A stretch of DNA of 36,424 bases from Acidimicrobiia bacterium (GTDB taxonomy: Bacteria; Actinomycetota; Acidimicrobiia; Acidimicrobiales; Bin134), in assembly GCA_009842675.1 (NCBI GenBank), contig VYEX01000072.1, positions 15,849 through 52,272 of the forward strand, written 5' to 3'. How positions within the stretch are numbered: position 1 is the stretch's first letter; each line of letters starts with the position of its first letter. Shown here in pieces: positions 24,141 to 32,459 of this stretch. The position numbers and the translations under genes were made by a program. Below the pieces are notes generated by a model that had not been told where the DNA came from, ran no database searches, and saw only the letters and a program-made list of their open reading frames with translations.

Positions 24141-26384
24141 GTGAGCACTTGGGAAGGCCGGGTCGAAGACTTCGACCTGTTGACCGGTCAGGCCCGATTC
24201 GGCGGCGATCTGCGGGTCGAGGGAGCTCTCTGGCTGGAGTTCGTGCGGTCTCCGGTGGCCCAGGCGACCATCGCAGCAATAGACCGGACGGCCGCCGAGG
24301 CTCTCGACGGCGTCGTTGGAGTATTCACTGCCGATGATCTTGAACTGATCACTCAACCGAGCGTGGAGGGAATTACTCCCACCGAGATCAGTCGACCCCC
24401 ACTGGCCCAGGAATCGGTGGCCTATGTCGGGGAAGCGGTGGCAGCCGTCGTTGCCAGCTGCGAAGCGATTGCAGCCGACGCCTGCGAGATGGTGGAAGTC
24501 GACTATGAGCCGCTGCCCCCACTCTCCAACCTGGCCTCTGCCACCGAAGGGGATGCACCGCTCCTGCATCCCGGGCACGGATCCAACGTCGTGCTCACCG
24601 TCCCATCCGGCAATCCCGCTGCGGTTCGTTCCTCTCTCGAACAGGCCGAAGTAGCCGTCACCCTCTCTCAGCACTATCCCCGTGTGGCGTGCTCCCCTAT
24701 TGAGGGGATTGCCGGCCTGGTCGTCCCCCACGGCGACCGGGTGCTAGTCCACATCAACTCCCAAATGCCGGCTCTCACCCACGATGAGCTGGCCAACACC
24801 CTGGCTTTGCCCGATGATCGGATCAGTGTGGTAATTCCCCCCATCGGGGGCGGCTTTGGAGGAAAGTGCTGGGGCGAGAACGGCCTATTTGCCGTGGCCG
24901 CACAATTGGCCCGGCACCTGAACCGCCCGCTGCGCCTCGTCCAATCCCGCCCCGAGAACCTGCTGTCGATGCAGGCCCGGGACCAGGACCAGAGCATCAC
25001 TCTGGCCGCCGACCAAAGCGGAACTGTCACCGCGCTGGTAGCCGAGGTGAGCGCCGACGTGGGCGGCTATGCCGGGATGGGCGCGTTCGAGCCGCTGCAA
25101 ACCCAGCGACTGCTCCCCGGCCCCTACCGGATCGACCAAGTTGCGGTCACCGCCTCGGCGGTGATGACCAACACTGCACCCACCGGCCCCTACCGAGGTC
25201 CAGGCCGGGCCGAGGCCATCGGGCTGCTGGAACGGGCCATGGACAACCTGGCGCGCGCTCTGGACCTGGACCCGGCTGAACTCCGCCGCCGCAACCTGCT
25301 TCGGCATGAGGACTTCCCCCGACAGACCCCCGGCGAGTTGGTCATGGATGAAGCCGACCATCTCGGCGCTTTGGAGCAGGCACTCACCGAAATCGGCTAC
25401 CCAAGTCTCCGAGAAGAGCAGGCGGCTCGCCGAGCTTCCGAAGATCACCGGCCGCTGGGCATCGGCCTGAGCTGTTGGGCCGACTTCACCGGTCGCCACG
25501 AGCCCTGCCAGCCGGCTTCAGCCCGGGTGACCGACGACGGGCGCATCGAGGTCGACGCGGGCATAGCCCCGATTGGCCAGGGAATGCAGACCGTCGTTAC
25601 CCGCTTGGCCGCAAAGACGCTGGGACTCGACCCTGCTTACATCGTGGCCGCCATCCCCGATACCGGCCGCTTCCGATCGGCATTGGGCAGCTTCGGCTCT
25701 CGTTCGGCCTCTCTGGCTGGCAGTTCGGCCGTCCAGGTGGCAGAACAACTGCTAGATCAGCTCAAGAAACAAGCTGCAGACCTGTTGGAAGCCGCAGTAG
25801 ACGACATCGAGCTCCACTCCGACGCCACCCTGGGCGTTCGGGGCACCCCCTCAGCCAGCATCGCACTGACCGACTTGGCCGGAACTGAGGCCACCGCAGC
25901 CTTCGACCAAGGCCAGCCCACCTTCTCCGGGGGCACCCACGTGGCTGTCGTAGAGATCGACACCGAAACCGGCAACGTGGATCTGATCCGCCATGTGGCG
26001 GTCACCGACTGCGGCCGAGTGCTCAGTGAGATGCAAGCTTCAGGCCAGGTGCAAGGCGGCGCCGTGCAGGGCATCGCCGTCGCCCTGTTCGAAGAGATGC
26101 GCTACGACGCCGACGCCAACCCGCTCACCGTCAGCCTGGCCGACTACCTCGTGCCCGCGGCCAGCGACGTGCCGACAGTGGAGACCCACTTCATCGAAAC
26201 CCCCACCGACCGCAATCCTCTCGGGGCCAAAGGGGTGGCCGAAAGCGGCGCCATCGCCGCACCCCCCGCCGTGCAGAACGCCATCGTCGACGCCCTGTCC
26301 CACCTCGGTGTCACCCATATCGACATGCCCTGCACCCCAGAACGGATCTGGCAGGCACTCAGGGCCGCAACTGAGCGTCGATAG
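24141..26384 (+). CDS. Second orphan xanthine/CO dehydrogenase-type molybdenum large subunit
   Basis: 747 residues with GTG start, 12 bp after the amidohydrolase. It has the family N-terminus GRVEDFDLLTGQARFGGDL, then IGGGFGGK, TGPYRGPGRAEA at the substrate-loop position, and a C-terminal GAKGVAESG with catalytic Glu at about 701. In most members the residue before that Glu is Gly (GVGESG, as in the copy at 5617-7872); here it is Ala. The C-terminal 90 residues closely resemble those of the first copy (ETPTDRN.LGAKGV.ESG), yet the two differ clearly elsewhere. As with the first copy, no 2Fe-2S or FAD subunit gene is nearby. It likely oxidises or hydroxylates an intermediate handled by the adjacent amidohydrolase (inference). 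Confidence 0.88.
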   Translation: MSTWEGRVEDFDLLTGQARFGGDLRVEGALWLEFVRSPVAQATIAAIDRTAAEALDGVVGVFTADDLELITQPSVEGITPTEISRPPLAQESVAYVGEAVAAVVASCEAIAADACEMVEVDYEPLPPLSNLASATEGDAPLLHPGHGSNVVLTVPSGNPAAVRSSLEQAEVAVTLSQHYPRVACSPIEGIAGLVVPHGDRVLVHINSQMPALTHDELANTLALPDDRISVVIPPIGGGFGGKCWGENGLFAVAAQLARHLNRPLRLVQSRPENLLSMQARDQDQSITLAADQSGTVTALVAEVSADVGGYAGMGAFEPLQTQRLLPGPYRIDQVAVTASAVMTNTAPTGPYRGPGRAEAIGLLERAMDNLARALDLDPAELRRRNLLRHEDFPRQTPGELVMDEADHLGALEQALTEIGYPSLREEQAARRASEDHRPLGIGLSCWADFTGRHEPCQPASARVTDDGRIEVDAGIAPIGQGMQTVVTRLAAKTLGLDPAYIVAAIPDTGRFRSALGSFGSRSASLAGSSAVQVAEQLLDQLKKQAADLLEAAVDDIELHSDATLGVRGTPSASIALTDLAGTEATAAFDQGQPTFSGGTHVAVVEIDTETGNVDLIRHVAVTDCGRVLSEMQASGQVQGGAVQGIAVALFEEMRYDADANPLTVSLADYLVPAASDVPTVETHFIETPTDRNPLGAKGVAESGAIAAPPAVQNAIVDALSHLGVTHIDMPCTPERIWQALRAATERR

Positions 26385-26387
26385 CCC

Positions 26388-27515
26388 CTAGACCGTCAGG
26401 CCGTAGAGCTCGGCGCAGTTATCGCGGAGAACGCGGTCTATCTGGTGGTCGCTCATGTTGGCGGTCTGCTCGGTGAGCATCTCCTGGGACCACGGCCAGG
26501 TGGCGTCGGAGTGGGGGTGGTCGTTGGCCCACATCACCCGGTTCTTGTTCATCAAGTCGAGCAGCTTGAATGCCACCCAGTCGTCTTGGAAGGTGAGGTA
26601 CACGTTCTCCCGGAAGTAGTCGCTGGGCTTCTTGGACAGCTCGGCGCTCTCCAGCCAGTTGCGATGCCGGTTGTAGGCGTGGTCGGCCCGGTACATCCAG
26701 TGGGGCGCCCAACCGGCGTCGGCCTCCACGCACACCACCTGCAAATCGGGATGGCGCTCGAACACGCCACCGAAGATCAGCGTGCCGATGATGTCCTGGT
26801 TGCCCCGGATAATCCCCAGAAACGAGTTGATCTTCGGTCCCCGGAAGTGAGCGGCCATGGGGTGGTCGTTTCCCGAGGTGAGGATGTGGAACGACAGCGG
26901 CATCCCCATCGACACCGACGCCTCCCAGAATGCGTCGTAGTCGGGGTGGTCGTAGTCGAGGCCGGAGGCCGCATAGCCAGGAAGCATGACGCCCTTGAGC
27001 CCGAGTTCTGCCATGGCCTCCAAGTCGGCGATGGCCTCGTCCACGGAGCGAATCGCGGTCTGGCCCAAGCCGATCAGCCGCTCCGGGGAGTGGGAGTTGA
27101 ACTCGGCAATCCAGCGGTTGTAGGCGTCGAAGCAGGCCTTCTTGTAGTCACCGTCGGGGTGGTTGCAAATGGTCATCCCTACCGACGGATAGATCACCTC
27201 GGCCACCACGCCGTCGCGGTCCTGCTCCTCCAGCCGGGCCACCGGGTCGTAGCCGCCGGGGTGCAGCTCCTCCCAGCGGGTGCCGCTGGTGATGCTGATC
27301 TCATGCCAGCTCTTGCCCGCCGCGGCGATCATGCCGAAGGGCATCCGGTTGCGACCGTTGTCGATCGACATGAACACGCCCATGTCATCGGCCCAATCCA
27401 CCCGCGGCGCTCGATCACGGAACTTGGGGTCGATGTAGTCGATGTAGGTGTTGTCGGGCTCGGTCACGTGCGAGTCGGCCGAAATACAAGGGCGAACGGG
27501 GGTAACAGTGCTCAT
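26388..27515 (-). CDS. Amidohydrolase 2 family protein (ADSHVTEP type)
   Basis: 375 residues. ATG start with AGAGG about 8 nt before it. The N-terminal metal motif is ISADSHVTEP (Asp14-x-His16, Glu19). Other landmarks are GLKGVMLPGY, SFHILTSG with a metal His, FERHPDLQVVCVEADAGW, and MWANDHPHSDATWP with the active-site Asp. This is the branch common in actinobacteria next to CoA and F420 enzymes. Members are annotated as decarboxylases or hydrolases, mostly untested. It differs from the two longer paralogs on either side, being about 90 residues shorter. It converges with the CODH-type gene (stops 3 bp apart) and diverges from the next amidohydrolase across a 66-bp region containing a perfect inverted repeat. 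Confidence 0.88.
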   Translation of the reverse strand: MSTVTPVRPCISADSHVTEPDNTYIDYIDPKFRDRAPRVDWADDMGVFMSIDNGRNRMPFGMIAAAGKSWHEISITSGTRWEELHPGGYDPVARLEEQDRDGVVAEVIYPSVGMTICNHPDGDYKKACFDAYNRWIAEFNSHSPERLIGLGQTAIRSVDEAIADLEAMAELGLKGVMLPGYAASGLDYDHPDYDAFWEASVSMGMPLSFHILTSGNDHPMAAHFRGPKINSFLGIIRGNQDIIGTLIFGGVFERHPDLQVVCVEADAGWAPHWMYRADHAYNRHRNWLESAELSKKPSDYFRENVYLTFQDDWVAFKLLDLMNKNRVMWANDHPHSDATWPWSQEMLTEQTANMSDHQIDRVLRDNCAELYGLTV

Positions 27516-27536
27516 CTTCTGAACCTCTTCTATCTC

Positions 27537-27549
27537 GTCTCACTGAGAC
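27537..27549. promoter_or_regulatory. Candidate operator GTCTCA-C-TGAGAC
   Basis: A perfect 6-bp inverted repeat around one central base in the 66-bp divergent region. It ends about 19 bp before the plus-strand -10 box, over the likely -35, and starts 22 bp upstream of the minus-strand start codon. Binding of a dimeric repressor there could control both amidohydrolase genes. No regulator gene is present in the window. Confidence 0.45.
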
Positions 27550-27568
27550 AACCACCAACGGTAGTAGC

Positions 27569-27574
27569 TAGCGT
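27569..27574 (+). promoter_or_regulatory. -10 box TAGCGT, leaderless promoter of the third amidohydrolase
   Basis: TAGCGT is followed by 7 nt (TTCCCCC) and ATG at 27582. The same spacing and the same TCCCCCATGAGC junction precede the paralog at 22713. GAGACA, 18 bp upstream of the box, may serve as -35. Confidence 0.5.
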
Positions 27575-27581
27575 TTCCCCC

Positions 27582-28976
27582 ATGAGCAGCCAGCGATCCG
27601 CCGCCGACATTCGAGCCGATCTTGGCCATCCGGTAATTGACGCCGATGGTCACGTGTTCGAGCACTACCCGGCCCTGCACCAGTACTGCCTCGAAGAAGG
27701 GCTGGAAGGGGGACTTTACGCCCAGATGTCCAATTGCTCGTTCAACGGAGAGCCCAATTGGAGCGGCCTGTCGCCCGATGAACGGCTGGCCCGGCGCTCT
27801 TTCCGGGGTCCGTGGTGGGCCCTGCCCCTGGCAAACACCCGCGACTTCGCCACCGCGGTGTCACCCGCGCTGTTCCACGACCGAATCGAAGAGCTGGGAA
27901 TGGACTTCGCAGTTTGCTATCCCAGCATCGGGCTCAATTTCCCCGCCTACAAAGACGACGAAGTGCGCAACAAGCTCTGCCGAGCTCTCAACCGGTACCT
28001 GGCCGACAGCTACCAGGGCCTGCAAGACCGCCTCACTCCCGTGGCCGCCATTCCCACCCACACCCCCGACGAGGCTGTCGAGCAGCTTGAATTCGCGGTC
28101 ACCGAGTTGGGCTTCAAAGCGGTGATGATCGGCGGATTCGTTCCCCGACAATTGCCGGCTGGCGGCGAGATGGCCACTTGGATCGACTCGCTGGGCCTGG
28201 ATTCGGCCTACGACTACGACCCCCTCTGGCAGCGGCTGGTTGACCTGCAAACCCCGGCCAGCCTCCACTCCGGGTCGATGGGCTGGGACGGGCGTCGTTC
28301 CATCTCCAACTTCACCTACAACCACATGGGCAACTTCGGCTCCGCCAGCGAGGCCACCGCCAAGTCGATTTTCTTCGGCGGGGTCACCCACCGCTTCCCC
28401 GAACTGCGCCTCGGCTTCCTCGAAGGGGGCGTCACCTGGGGGGCGCAGATGGTGTGCGACCTCTTCAGCCACTGGGAAAAGCGCGGTCCCGAGGGCCTCA
28501 AGGCCTACGACCCGGCCCGATTCGAGCCCGAGTTCTTCGACTCCCTGCTGGCTGAGGCCAACGACCCCATCGACCTGCCCGCCGGTTTCGGGAGAACGAT
28601 GCAGAAGGGCATTAGCCATGATGAGGTCGTCAACGACTTCGAGGCCGCCGGTATCACCTGCCCCGAGGACATTCTCGAGCAGATCGACCGGTCTTACTGG
28701 TTCGGCTGCGAGGCCGACGACCCCCTAGTGCGGCTGGCCTTCGACGGTGCCCTGCCTGAAGGGGCCACCCTCAACGCCATCTTCTCCTCCGACGTGGGCC
28801 ACTGGGACGTCCCCGACATGTCTGAAGTCATGCCCGAGGTCTGGGAGCAGGTGGAACACGGCTGGCTCAACGAAGACCAATTCCGGGCCTTCACTTTCGG
28901 CAACGCCCACCGCTTCTTCTCCGAAGCCCGCCCCGACTTCTTCAAAGGCACGGTCCTAGAGGGCGTCACCGTCTAG
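27582..28976 (+). CDS. Amidohydrolase 2 family protein, paralog of the 22713 gene
   Basis: 464 residues from ATG 27582; a much longer frame exists upstream but runs antisense through the divergent gene and is not coding. The metal motif is VIDADGHVFE (Asp22-x-His24, Glu27). LHSGSMGWDG, THRFPELRLGFLEGG and SSDVGHWDVPD occur at the same relative positions as in the 22713-24128 protein. The two also share the ending ..DFFKGTVLE. They are therefore ancient tandem relatives now separated by a CODH-type gene and a third amidohydrolase. The role is probably hydrolysis or decarboxylation of a ring-cleavage-like or oxo acid; the substrate is unknown. A double-hotdog gene follows after 29 bp. Confidence 0.88.
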   Translation: MSSQRSAADIRADLGHPVIDADGHVFEHYPALHQYCLEEGLEGGLYAQMSNCSFNGEPNWSGLSPDERLARRSFRGPWWALPLANTRDFATAVSPALFHDRIEELGMDFAVCYPSIGLNFPAYKDDEVRNKLCRALNRYLADSYQGLQDRLTPVAAIPTHTPDEAVEQLEFAVTELGFKAVMIGGFVPRQLPAGGEMATWIDSLGLDSAYDYDPLWQRLVDLQTPASLHSGSMGWDGRRSISNFTYNHMGNFGSASEATAKSIFFGGVTHRFPELRLGFLEGGVTWGAQMVCDLFSHWEKRGPEGLKAYDPARFEPEFFDSLLAEANDPIDLPAGFGRTMQKGISHDEVVNDFEAAGITCPEDILEQIDRSYWFGCEADDPLVRLAFDGALPEGATLNAIFSSDVGHWDVPDMSEVMPEVWEQVEHGWLNEDQFRAFTFGNAHRFFSEARPDFFKGTVLEGVTV

Positions 28977-29005
28977 AACCACGACGCCACGAGGAATAGG
29001 GCGCC

Positions 29006-29815
29006 ATGAACGCCCCCGATACAGCAACTTCGAGATTCATGCTTCTCGCCCAGCTGGGGATTTACTGCGATCCCAACTCCCAGCCCGGGTACGGAATGCT
29101 CCGGGTATTCGACGAGCAGTGCTACGGCGGTCAGGTAAGGCCCTCGGTGCTGATGCTTGCCGCCGACATCACGGGCGGCATGATCGGCGAGAAGGAAGAT
29201 CCCGAGTGCTGGCACTTCACCACCGACTTCCAACTCCGCACCGCGGCCGTCCCCCTACCGGATCAAATTGATGTATATGCCGAAGTGCTGCGGGCCGGGG
29301 CTTCCACCCTGACCTGTGAGTGCCGCTTCTCTACTCCCGACGGCACTGAGATCGGCTACGCCCAGATCGGTTTCGGACGCCACCACCAGCGTCCCGGAGA
29401 TCCGGCCAAACCCATCCACGATCCTCCCCGTCCCGATCTTATGGGGCTTCCCGACATCGACCGGCCCCTGGCCGAAGTGGCGGGCATCGAGGTGGTGGAT
29501 GCCGCCGCCGGTCACGTGGAGGTCGAGCTCACCCCGCAGTTGCTCAACCCCGCGGGCATTATGCAAGGGGCCATGGTCACCCTGGTGGGCGAGGTGGGGG
29601 CCGAGACCTTTGCCGAACATGAACTCGGCATGCCCCACGCGGTAGCCGACATGGACATCCGCTATTTGCTGGGCGGCAAGATCGGCCCGGTGTACAGCAC
29701 CTGCCGCTGGATGGGCGACCCATCATCTGGGTGGGTGGTGGCCGAGATCCGAGATCTGGGCAAGGGCGACCGCTTGATGGCCACGATGATGATGCGGGTG
29801 CGCCCGGCCCGCTAA
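29006..29815 (+). CDS. Double-hotdog thioesterase-like protein
   Basis: 269 residues, two hotdog-fold halves. The first (about 30-130) contains VLMLAADITGGM and FTTDFQLRTAAVPLPDQIDV. The second (about 155-265) contains LNPAGIMQGAMVTLVGEVGAETFA, resembling the PaaI-type G.hHGG.l..L.D segment, followed by ADMDIRYLLGGKIGPV. Such proteins cleave acyl-CoA thioesters or bind acyl groups in the cytoplasm. The usual catalytic His-Gly-Gly is replaced by Gln-Gly-Ala in the second half, so the residue set is unusual and the reaction less certain. It lies between an amidohydrolase and an MDR reductase. Release or recycling of CoA from a pathway intermediate is the simplest reading. Confidence 0.75.
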   Translation: MNAPDTATSRFMLLAQLGIYCDPNSQPGYGMLRVFDEQCYGGQVRPSVLMLAADITGGMIGEKEDPECWHFTTDFQLRTAAVPLPDQIDVYAEVLRAGASTLTCECRFSTPDGTEIGYAQIGFGRHHQRPGDPAKPIHDPPRPDLMGLPDIDRPLAEVAGIEVVDAAAGHVEVELTPQLLNPAGIMQGAMVTLVGEVGAETFAEHELGMPHAVADMDIRYLLGGKIGPVYSTCRWMGDPSSGWVVAEIRDLGKGDRLMATMMMRVRPAR

Positions 29816-29837
29816 GGGACCAGGGGACCTGCCCGAG

Positions 29838-29843
29838 TAGTTT
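29838..29843 (+). promoter_or_regulatory. -10 box TAGTTT, leaderless promoter of the MDR reductase gene
   Basis: TAGTTT is followed by 6 nt (GGCGGG) and ATG at 29850. It probably drives the MDR, crotonase and oxidoreductase operon. Confidence 0.45.
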
Positions 29844-29849
29844 GGCGGG

Positions 29850-30848
29850 ATGAACCGCCAGTGGATCTACGCCACCAGGCCCGACGGGCCGGTGGGCGTT
29901 GACAATTTCGAGTACCGGGAGACTGCCGTCCCCGAACCGGGCGATGGCCAGGCGCTGGCCCGACTGTGCTATCTCAGCTTCGAGCCGGCCATGCGCACAT
30001 GGTTGGAGGACTTCATCACCTACATGCCTCCTGCGCCGCTGGGCCAGCCCATGATCGGACCGGGCGTATTCCAAGTAGTGGCCTCCAACACACCGGCGCT
30101 GAACGAGGGAGACCTGGTCAGCGGCATGATGAGCTGGCAGGACTACGAGGTGGTCGACGGCAACGTCCGGGTGGTGCCGCCGGGCACGCCCATCCCAGTC
30201 ATGCTGGGCCCGATGGGGGGCACCGGCCTCACTGCTTACATCGGTTTGCTCGACATCGGCCGGCCCCAACCGGGAGAGACCGTATTGACTTCGGGCGCCG
30301 CCGGGGCGACCGGTTCAGTGGCGGCCCAGATCGCCCGGATCAAAGGCTGCCGGTCGGTGGGAATCGCCGGAGGAGCCGACAAGTGTCGCTGGCTTCTGGA
30401 AGAGGCCCGCTTGGACGCCGCCATCGACTACAAGAACGAAGACGTGGGCGCCCGACTCGCCGAGGCATGCCCCGACGGCGTGGACGTGTACTTCGACAAC
30501 GTGGGCGGCGACATGTTGGAGACAGTCATGGGCCAAATGAACCAGGGAGGACGCGTCGCGGTGTGCGGGGCCATCTCCACCTACAACCAGGGCTTGCGGC
30601 GGCCGGGACCGTCCAACATGTTCGAGATCATCGAAAAGCGGCTCACCCTTCAGGGCTTCGTGATGTTCGACCACTTGGACCGGGTGCCCGCAGCCTCGGC
30701 CGATCTCGCCCAGTGGGTGGCCAACGGGGAGATCGCCTTCCAGACCGACATCCAGGAAGGGTTCGACAACATCCCGACAACGTTCCTGCGGCTGTTTTCC
30801 GGGGCCAATCACGGTAAGCAGCTGCTGAAAGTTAGGGATCCAGAGTAG
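29850..30848 (+). CDS. Zinc-free MDR-family NADP-dependent oxidoreductase (PTGR/CurA-like)
   Basis: 332 residues, the length of prostaglandin reductase/leukotriene B4 dehydrogenase relatives. The N-terminal half has the typical LSFEPAMRTWLED and PPAPLGQPMIGPGVFQVV. The nucleotide domain has GGTGLTAYIGLLDIG, TSGAAGATGSVAAQIARIKGC and DVYFDNVGGDMLETVM. No structural or catalytic zinc cysteine set is present. These enzymes reduce 2-enoyl or enone double bonds, including 2-enoyl-CoA analogues, using NADPH. The crotonase gene begins 11 bp downstream, so alkene reduction and hydration would act on related intermediates. The start fits the TAGTTT box 6 nt upstream. Confidence 0.92.
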   Translation: MNRQWIYATRPDGPVGVDNFEYRETAVPEPGDGQALARLCYLSFEPAMRTWLEDFITYMPPAPLGQPMIGPGVFQVVASNTPALNEGDLVSGMMSWQDYEVVDGNVRVVPPGTPIPVMLGPMGGTGLTAYIGLLDIGRPQPGETVLTSGAAGATGSVAAQIARIKGCRSVGIAGGADKCRWLLEEARLDAAIDYKNEDVGARLAEACPDGVDVYFDNVGGDMLETVMGQMNQGGRVAVCGAISTYNQGLRRPGPSNMFEIIEKRLTLQGFVMFDHLDRVPAASADLAQWVANGEIAFQTDIQEGFDNIPTTFLRLFSGANHGKQLLKVRDPE

Positions 30849-30859
30849 AGAGAGTCGCG

Positions 30860-31627
30860 ATGAGCCTGGTTCTTTACGAAGCCGAGGGGCGAATAGCGGT
30901 CATCACCCTGAACCGCCCGGAGTCCCGCAACGCCATGAGTCCGGAGCTGTCCGCCGCACTAGGCGAGGCGTTCGACCGATTCGATGCCGACGACGACCTG
31001 TGGGTGGCCATTTTGGCCGGCAACGGCCGGGTGTTCTGTGCCGGCGCCGACCTCAAAGCGCTGTCCGAGGGGCGAGCGGCGGGGATCATCACCGCCGAGG
31101 AGGGCTTTGGCCGGTTCGCCCGCCGACAGCGCACCAAACCGGTCATCGCCGCGGTCGATCGCCCCGCAGTCGCTGGCGGTTTCGAGCTGGTATTGGGCTG
31201 TGATTTGGTGGTGGCCTCCACCGAAGCCGCCTTCGGCCTGCCCGAAGTGAAGCGGTCGCTGGTGGCCTCCGAGGGAGGGGTAACCCGCCTCCCCCGCCGC
31301 ATCCCCCCCAACATCGCCATGGAGCTGGCCCTCACCGGCGACACCATCGACGTCCACCGAGCTCACGCCCTGGGGCTGGTGAACGTGATCTGCGAACCAA
31401 GCCAGGCCCTGGCCGAGGCCAAGATGCTGGCTGAGCGAATCGTGGCCAACGCCCCGCTAGCGGTGCGGGCAATTCGTCATTCCGTGCTTGACGGATTGGA
31501 GACCACCGAGGCCGAGGGGTTTGCCATCGCGGCCAGCTATGGCCGGGAGATCTCCCAGACCGAGGACTTCTTGGAGGGCCCCCGGGCATTCGTGGAAAAA
31601 AGACCCCCGGTGTGGAAGGGCCGATGA
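30860..31627 (+). CDS. Enoyl-CoA hydratase/isomerase (crotonase) family protein
   Basis: 255 residues, ATG with GAGAG upstream. The family segments are ITLNRPESRNAMSPEL, FCAGADLKAL (oxyanion hole) and AGGFELVLGCDL. Glu109 and Glu129 (GLPEV) correspond to Glu144 and Glu164 of rat mitochondrial hydratase, the pair that activates water. With both present, hydration of a 2-enoyl-CoA is the default expectation, although isomerase or other crotonase activities cannot be excluded. The stop overlaps the ATG of the ferredoxin-oxidoreductase gamma gene in an ATGA, so the enzyme is produced together with that complex. This suggests its product feeds a 2-oxoacid or acyl-CoA step (inference). Confidence 0.93.
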   Translation: MSLVLYEAEGRIAVITLNRPESRNAMSPELSAALGEAFDRFDADDDLWVAILAGNGRVFCAGADLKALSEGRAAGIITAEEGFGRFARRQRTKPVIAAVDRPAVAGGFELVLGCDLVVASTEAAFGLPEVKRSLVASEGGVTRLPRRIPPNIAMELALTGDTIDVHRAHALGLVNVICEPSQALAEAKMLAERIVANAPLAVRAIRHSVLDGLETTEAEGFAIAASYGREISQTEDFLEGPRAFVEKRPPVWKGR

Positions 31628-32181
31628 ACGACCAGGCCACCGGGGAGCGGGAGCTGATGCTCACCGGGATCGGTGGTCAAGGGGTGCAATTAGCCGCCCA
31701 GGTCATCGCCCAGGGAGCCACCGCTGATGGCAAAGAGGTGCTGGTGTTCGGCAGCTACGGCGGCATGATGCGGGGCGGCAACACTGACAGCACAGTGGTG
31801 ATCAGCGACCAGCCCATCGAGGCGCCCCCGGTGCTGTCGTCCACCTGGTCGGCCATCTTGATGCACCACCAGTACTGGACTCCGCTGAGGGAGCGCATCA
31901 GCGACAACGGTTTGGTGCTGGTCAACACCTCGGTGTTCGAGGACGAGCTGGACGCGGACCGCTACCAAATTGTGGAGGTTCCCGCCACCGATGTGGCCAC
32001 TGATCTGGGCAATCCGCTTCTGGCCGCCATGGTCATGTCCGGGGTGTACGGGCGGAGGTCTGGATTGGTGAGCTTGGATGGACTCTTGGAAGGCATGCGC
32101 CGCTCGGTGCCGCCCTATCGCAGCCAGCTGATCGAGGCCAATGAAGGTGCGCTGGCTGCCGGCTGGGAGATGGCGGCGTGA
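31624..32181 (+). CDS. 2-oxoacid:ferredoxin oxidoreductase, gamma subunit
   Basis: 185 residues. The ATG at 31624 overlaps the crotonase stop by 4 nt. The N-terminal GIGGQGVQLAAQVIAQGA and the following SYGGMMRGGNTDSTVVIS are the recognisable gamma-subunit segments that form part of the CoA-binding/core region of KOR/VOR enzymes. The gene is the first of four subunit genes in order gamma-delta-alpha-beta. The complex converts a 2-oxoacid and CoA to acyl-CoA, CO2 and reduced ferredoxin. It overlaps the delta gene by a GTGA. Confidence 0.9.
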   Translation: MNDQATGERELMLTGIGGQGVQLAAQVIAQGATADGKEVLVFGSYGGMMRGGNTDSTVVISDQPIEAPPVLSSTWSAILMHHQYWTPLRERISDNGLVLVNTSVFEDELDADRYQIVEVPATDVATDLGNPLLAAMVMSGVYGRRSGLVSLDGLLEGMRRSVPPYRSQLIEANEGALAAGWEMAA

Positions 32182-32459
32182 GCCCAAGCACCCCAGGAGG
32201 CACCGCAACGGTCCGAGGTACCGTGGTCATCGACGTCGAGGCCTGCAAAGGCTGTGACCTGTGTATCGATGCCTGCCCGCCCCGGGTGCTGGAGATGACC
32301 GTCCACGAGGTCAACACCCGGGGCTATCGCTATCCCCGCCTGCTGGCTGGTTGCACCGGCTGTCAGGCCTGTGCCCAAATCTGCCCCGACTTCGTGTTCC
32401 AGGTGTACAAGTACGACACTCCATTGGAACTGCCGCTCGAGGACCAGGGCCAACAATGA
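32178..32459 (+). CDS. 2-oxoacid:ferredoxin oxidoreductase, delta subunit (2x 4Fe-4S ferredoxin)
   Basis: 93 residues with a GTG start overlapping the gamma stop. Two complete CxxCxxCxxxCP motifs are present: Cys23, 26, 29, 33 and Cys59, 62, 65, 69. They bind two 4Fe-4S clusters that carry electrons from the thiamine site to an external ferredoxin. The spacing is that of the delta subunit of VOR/KOR enzymes. Eleven residues of low-complexity Ser/Pro/Gly/Thr precede the globular part. The stop overlaps the ATG of the alpha gene. Confidence 0.95.
   Translation: MSPSTPGGTATVRGTVVIDVEACKGCDLCIDACPPRVLEMTVHEVNTRGYRYPRLLAGCTGCQACAQICPDFVFQVYKYDTPLELPLEDQGQQ

Noticed and set aside
26445..27581. Upstream extension of the third amidohydrolase frame by some 380 codons
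   Set aside because: The extension is antisense to the divergent amidohydrolase and lacks protein-like composition. The leaderless promoter and family N-terminus place the start at 27582.
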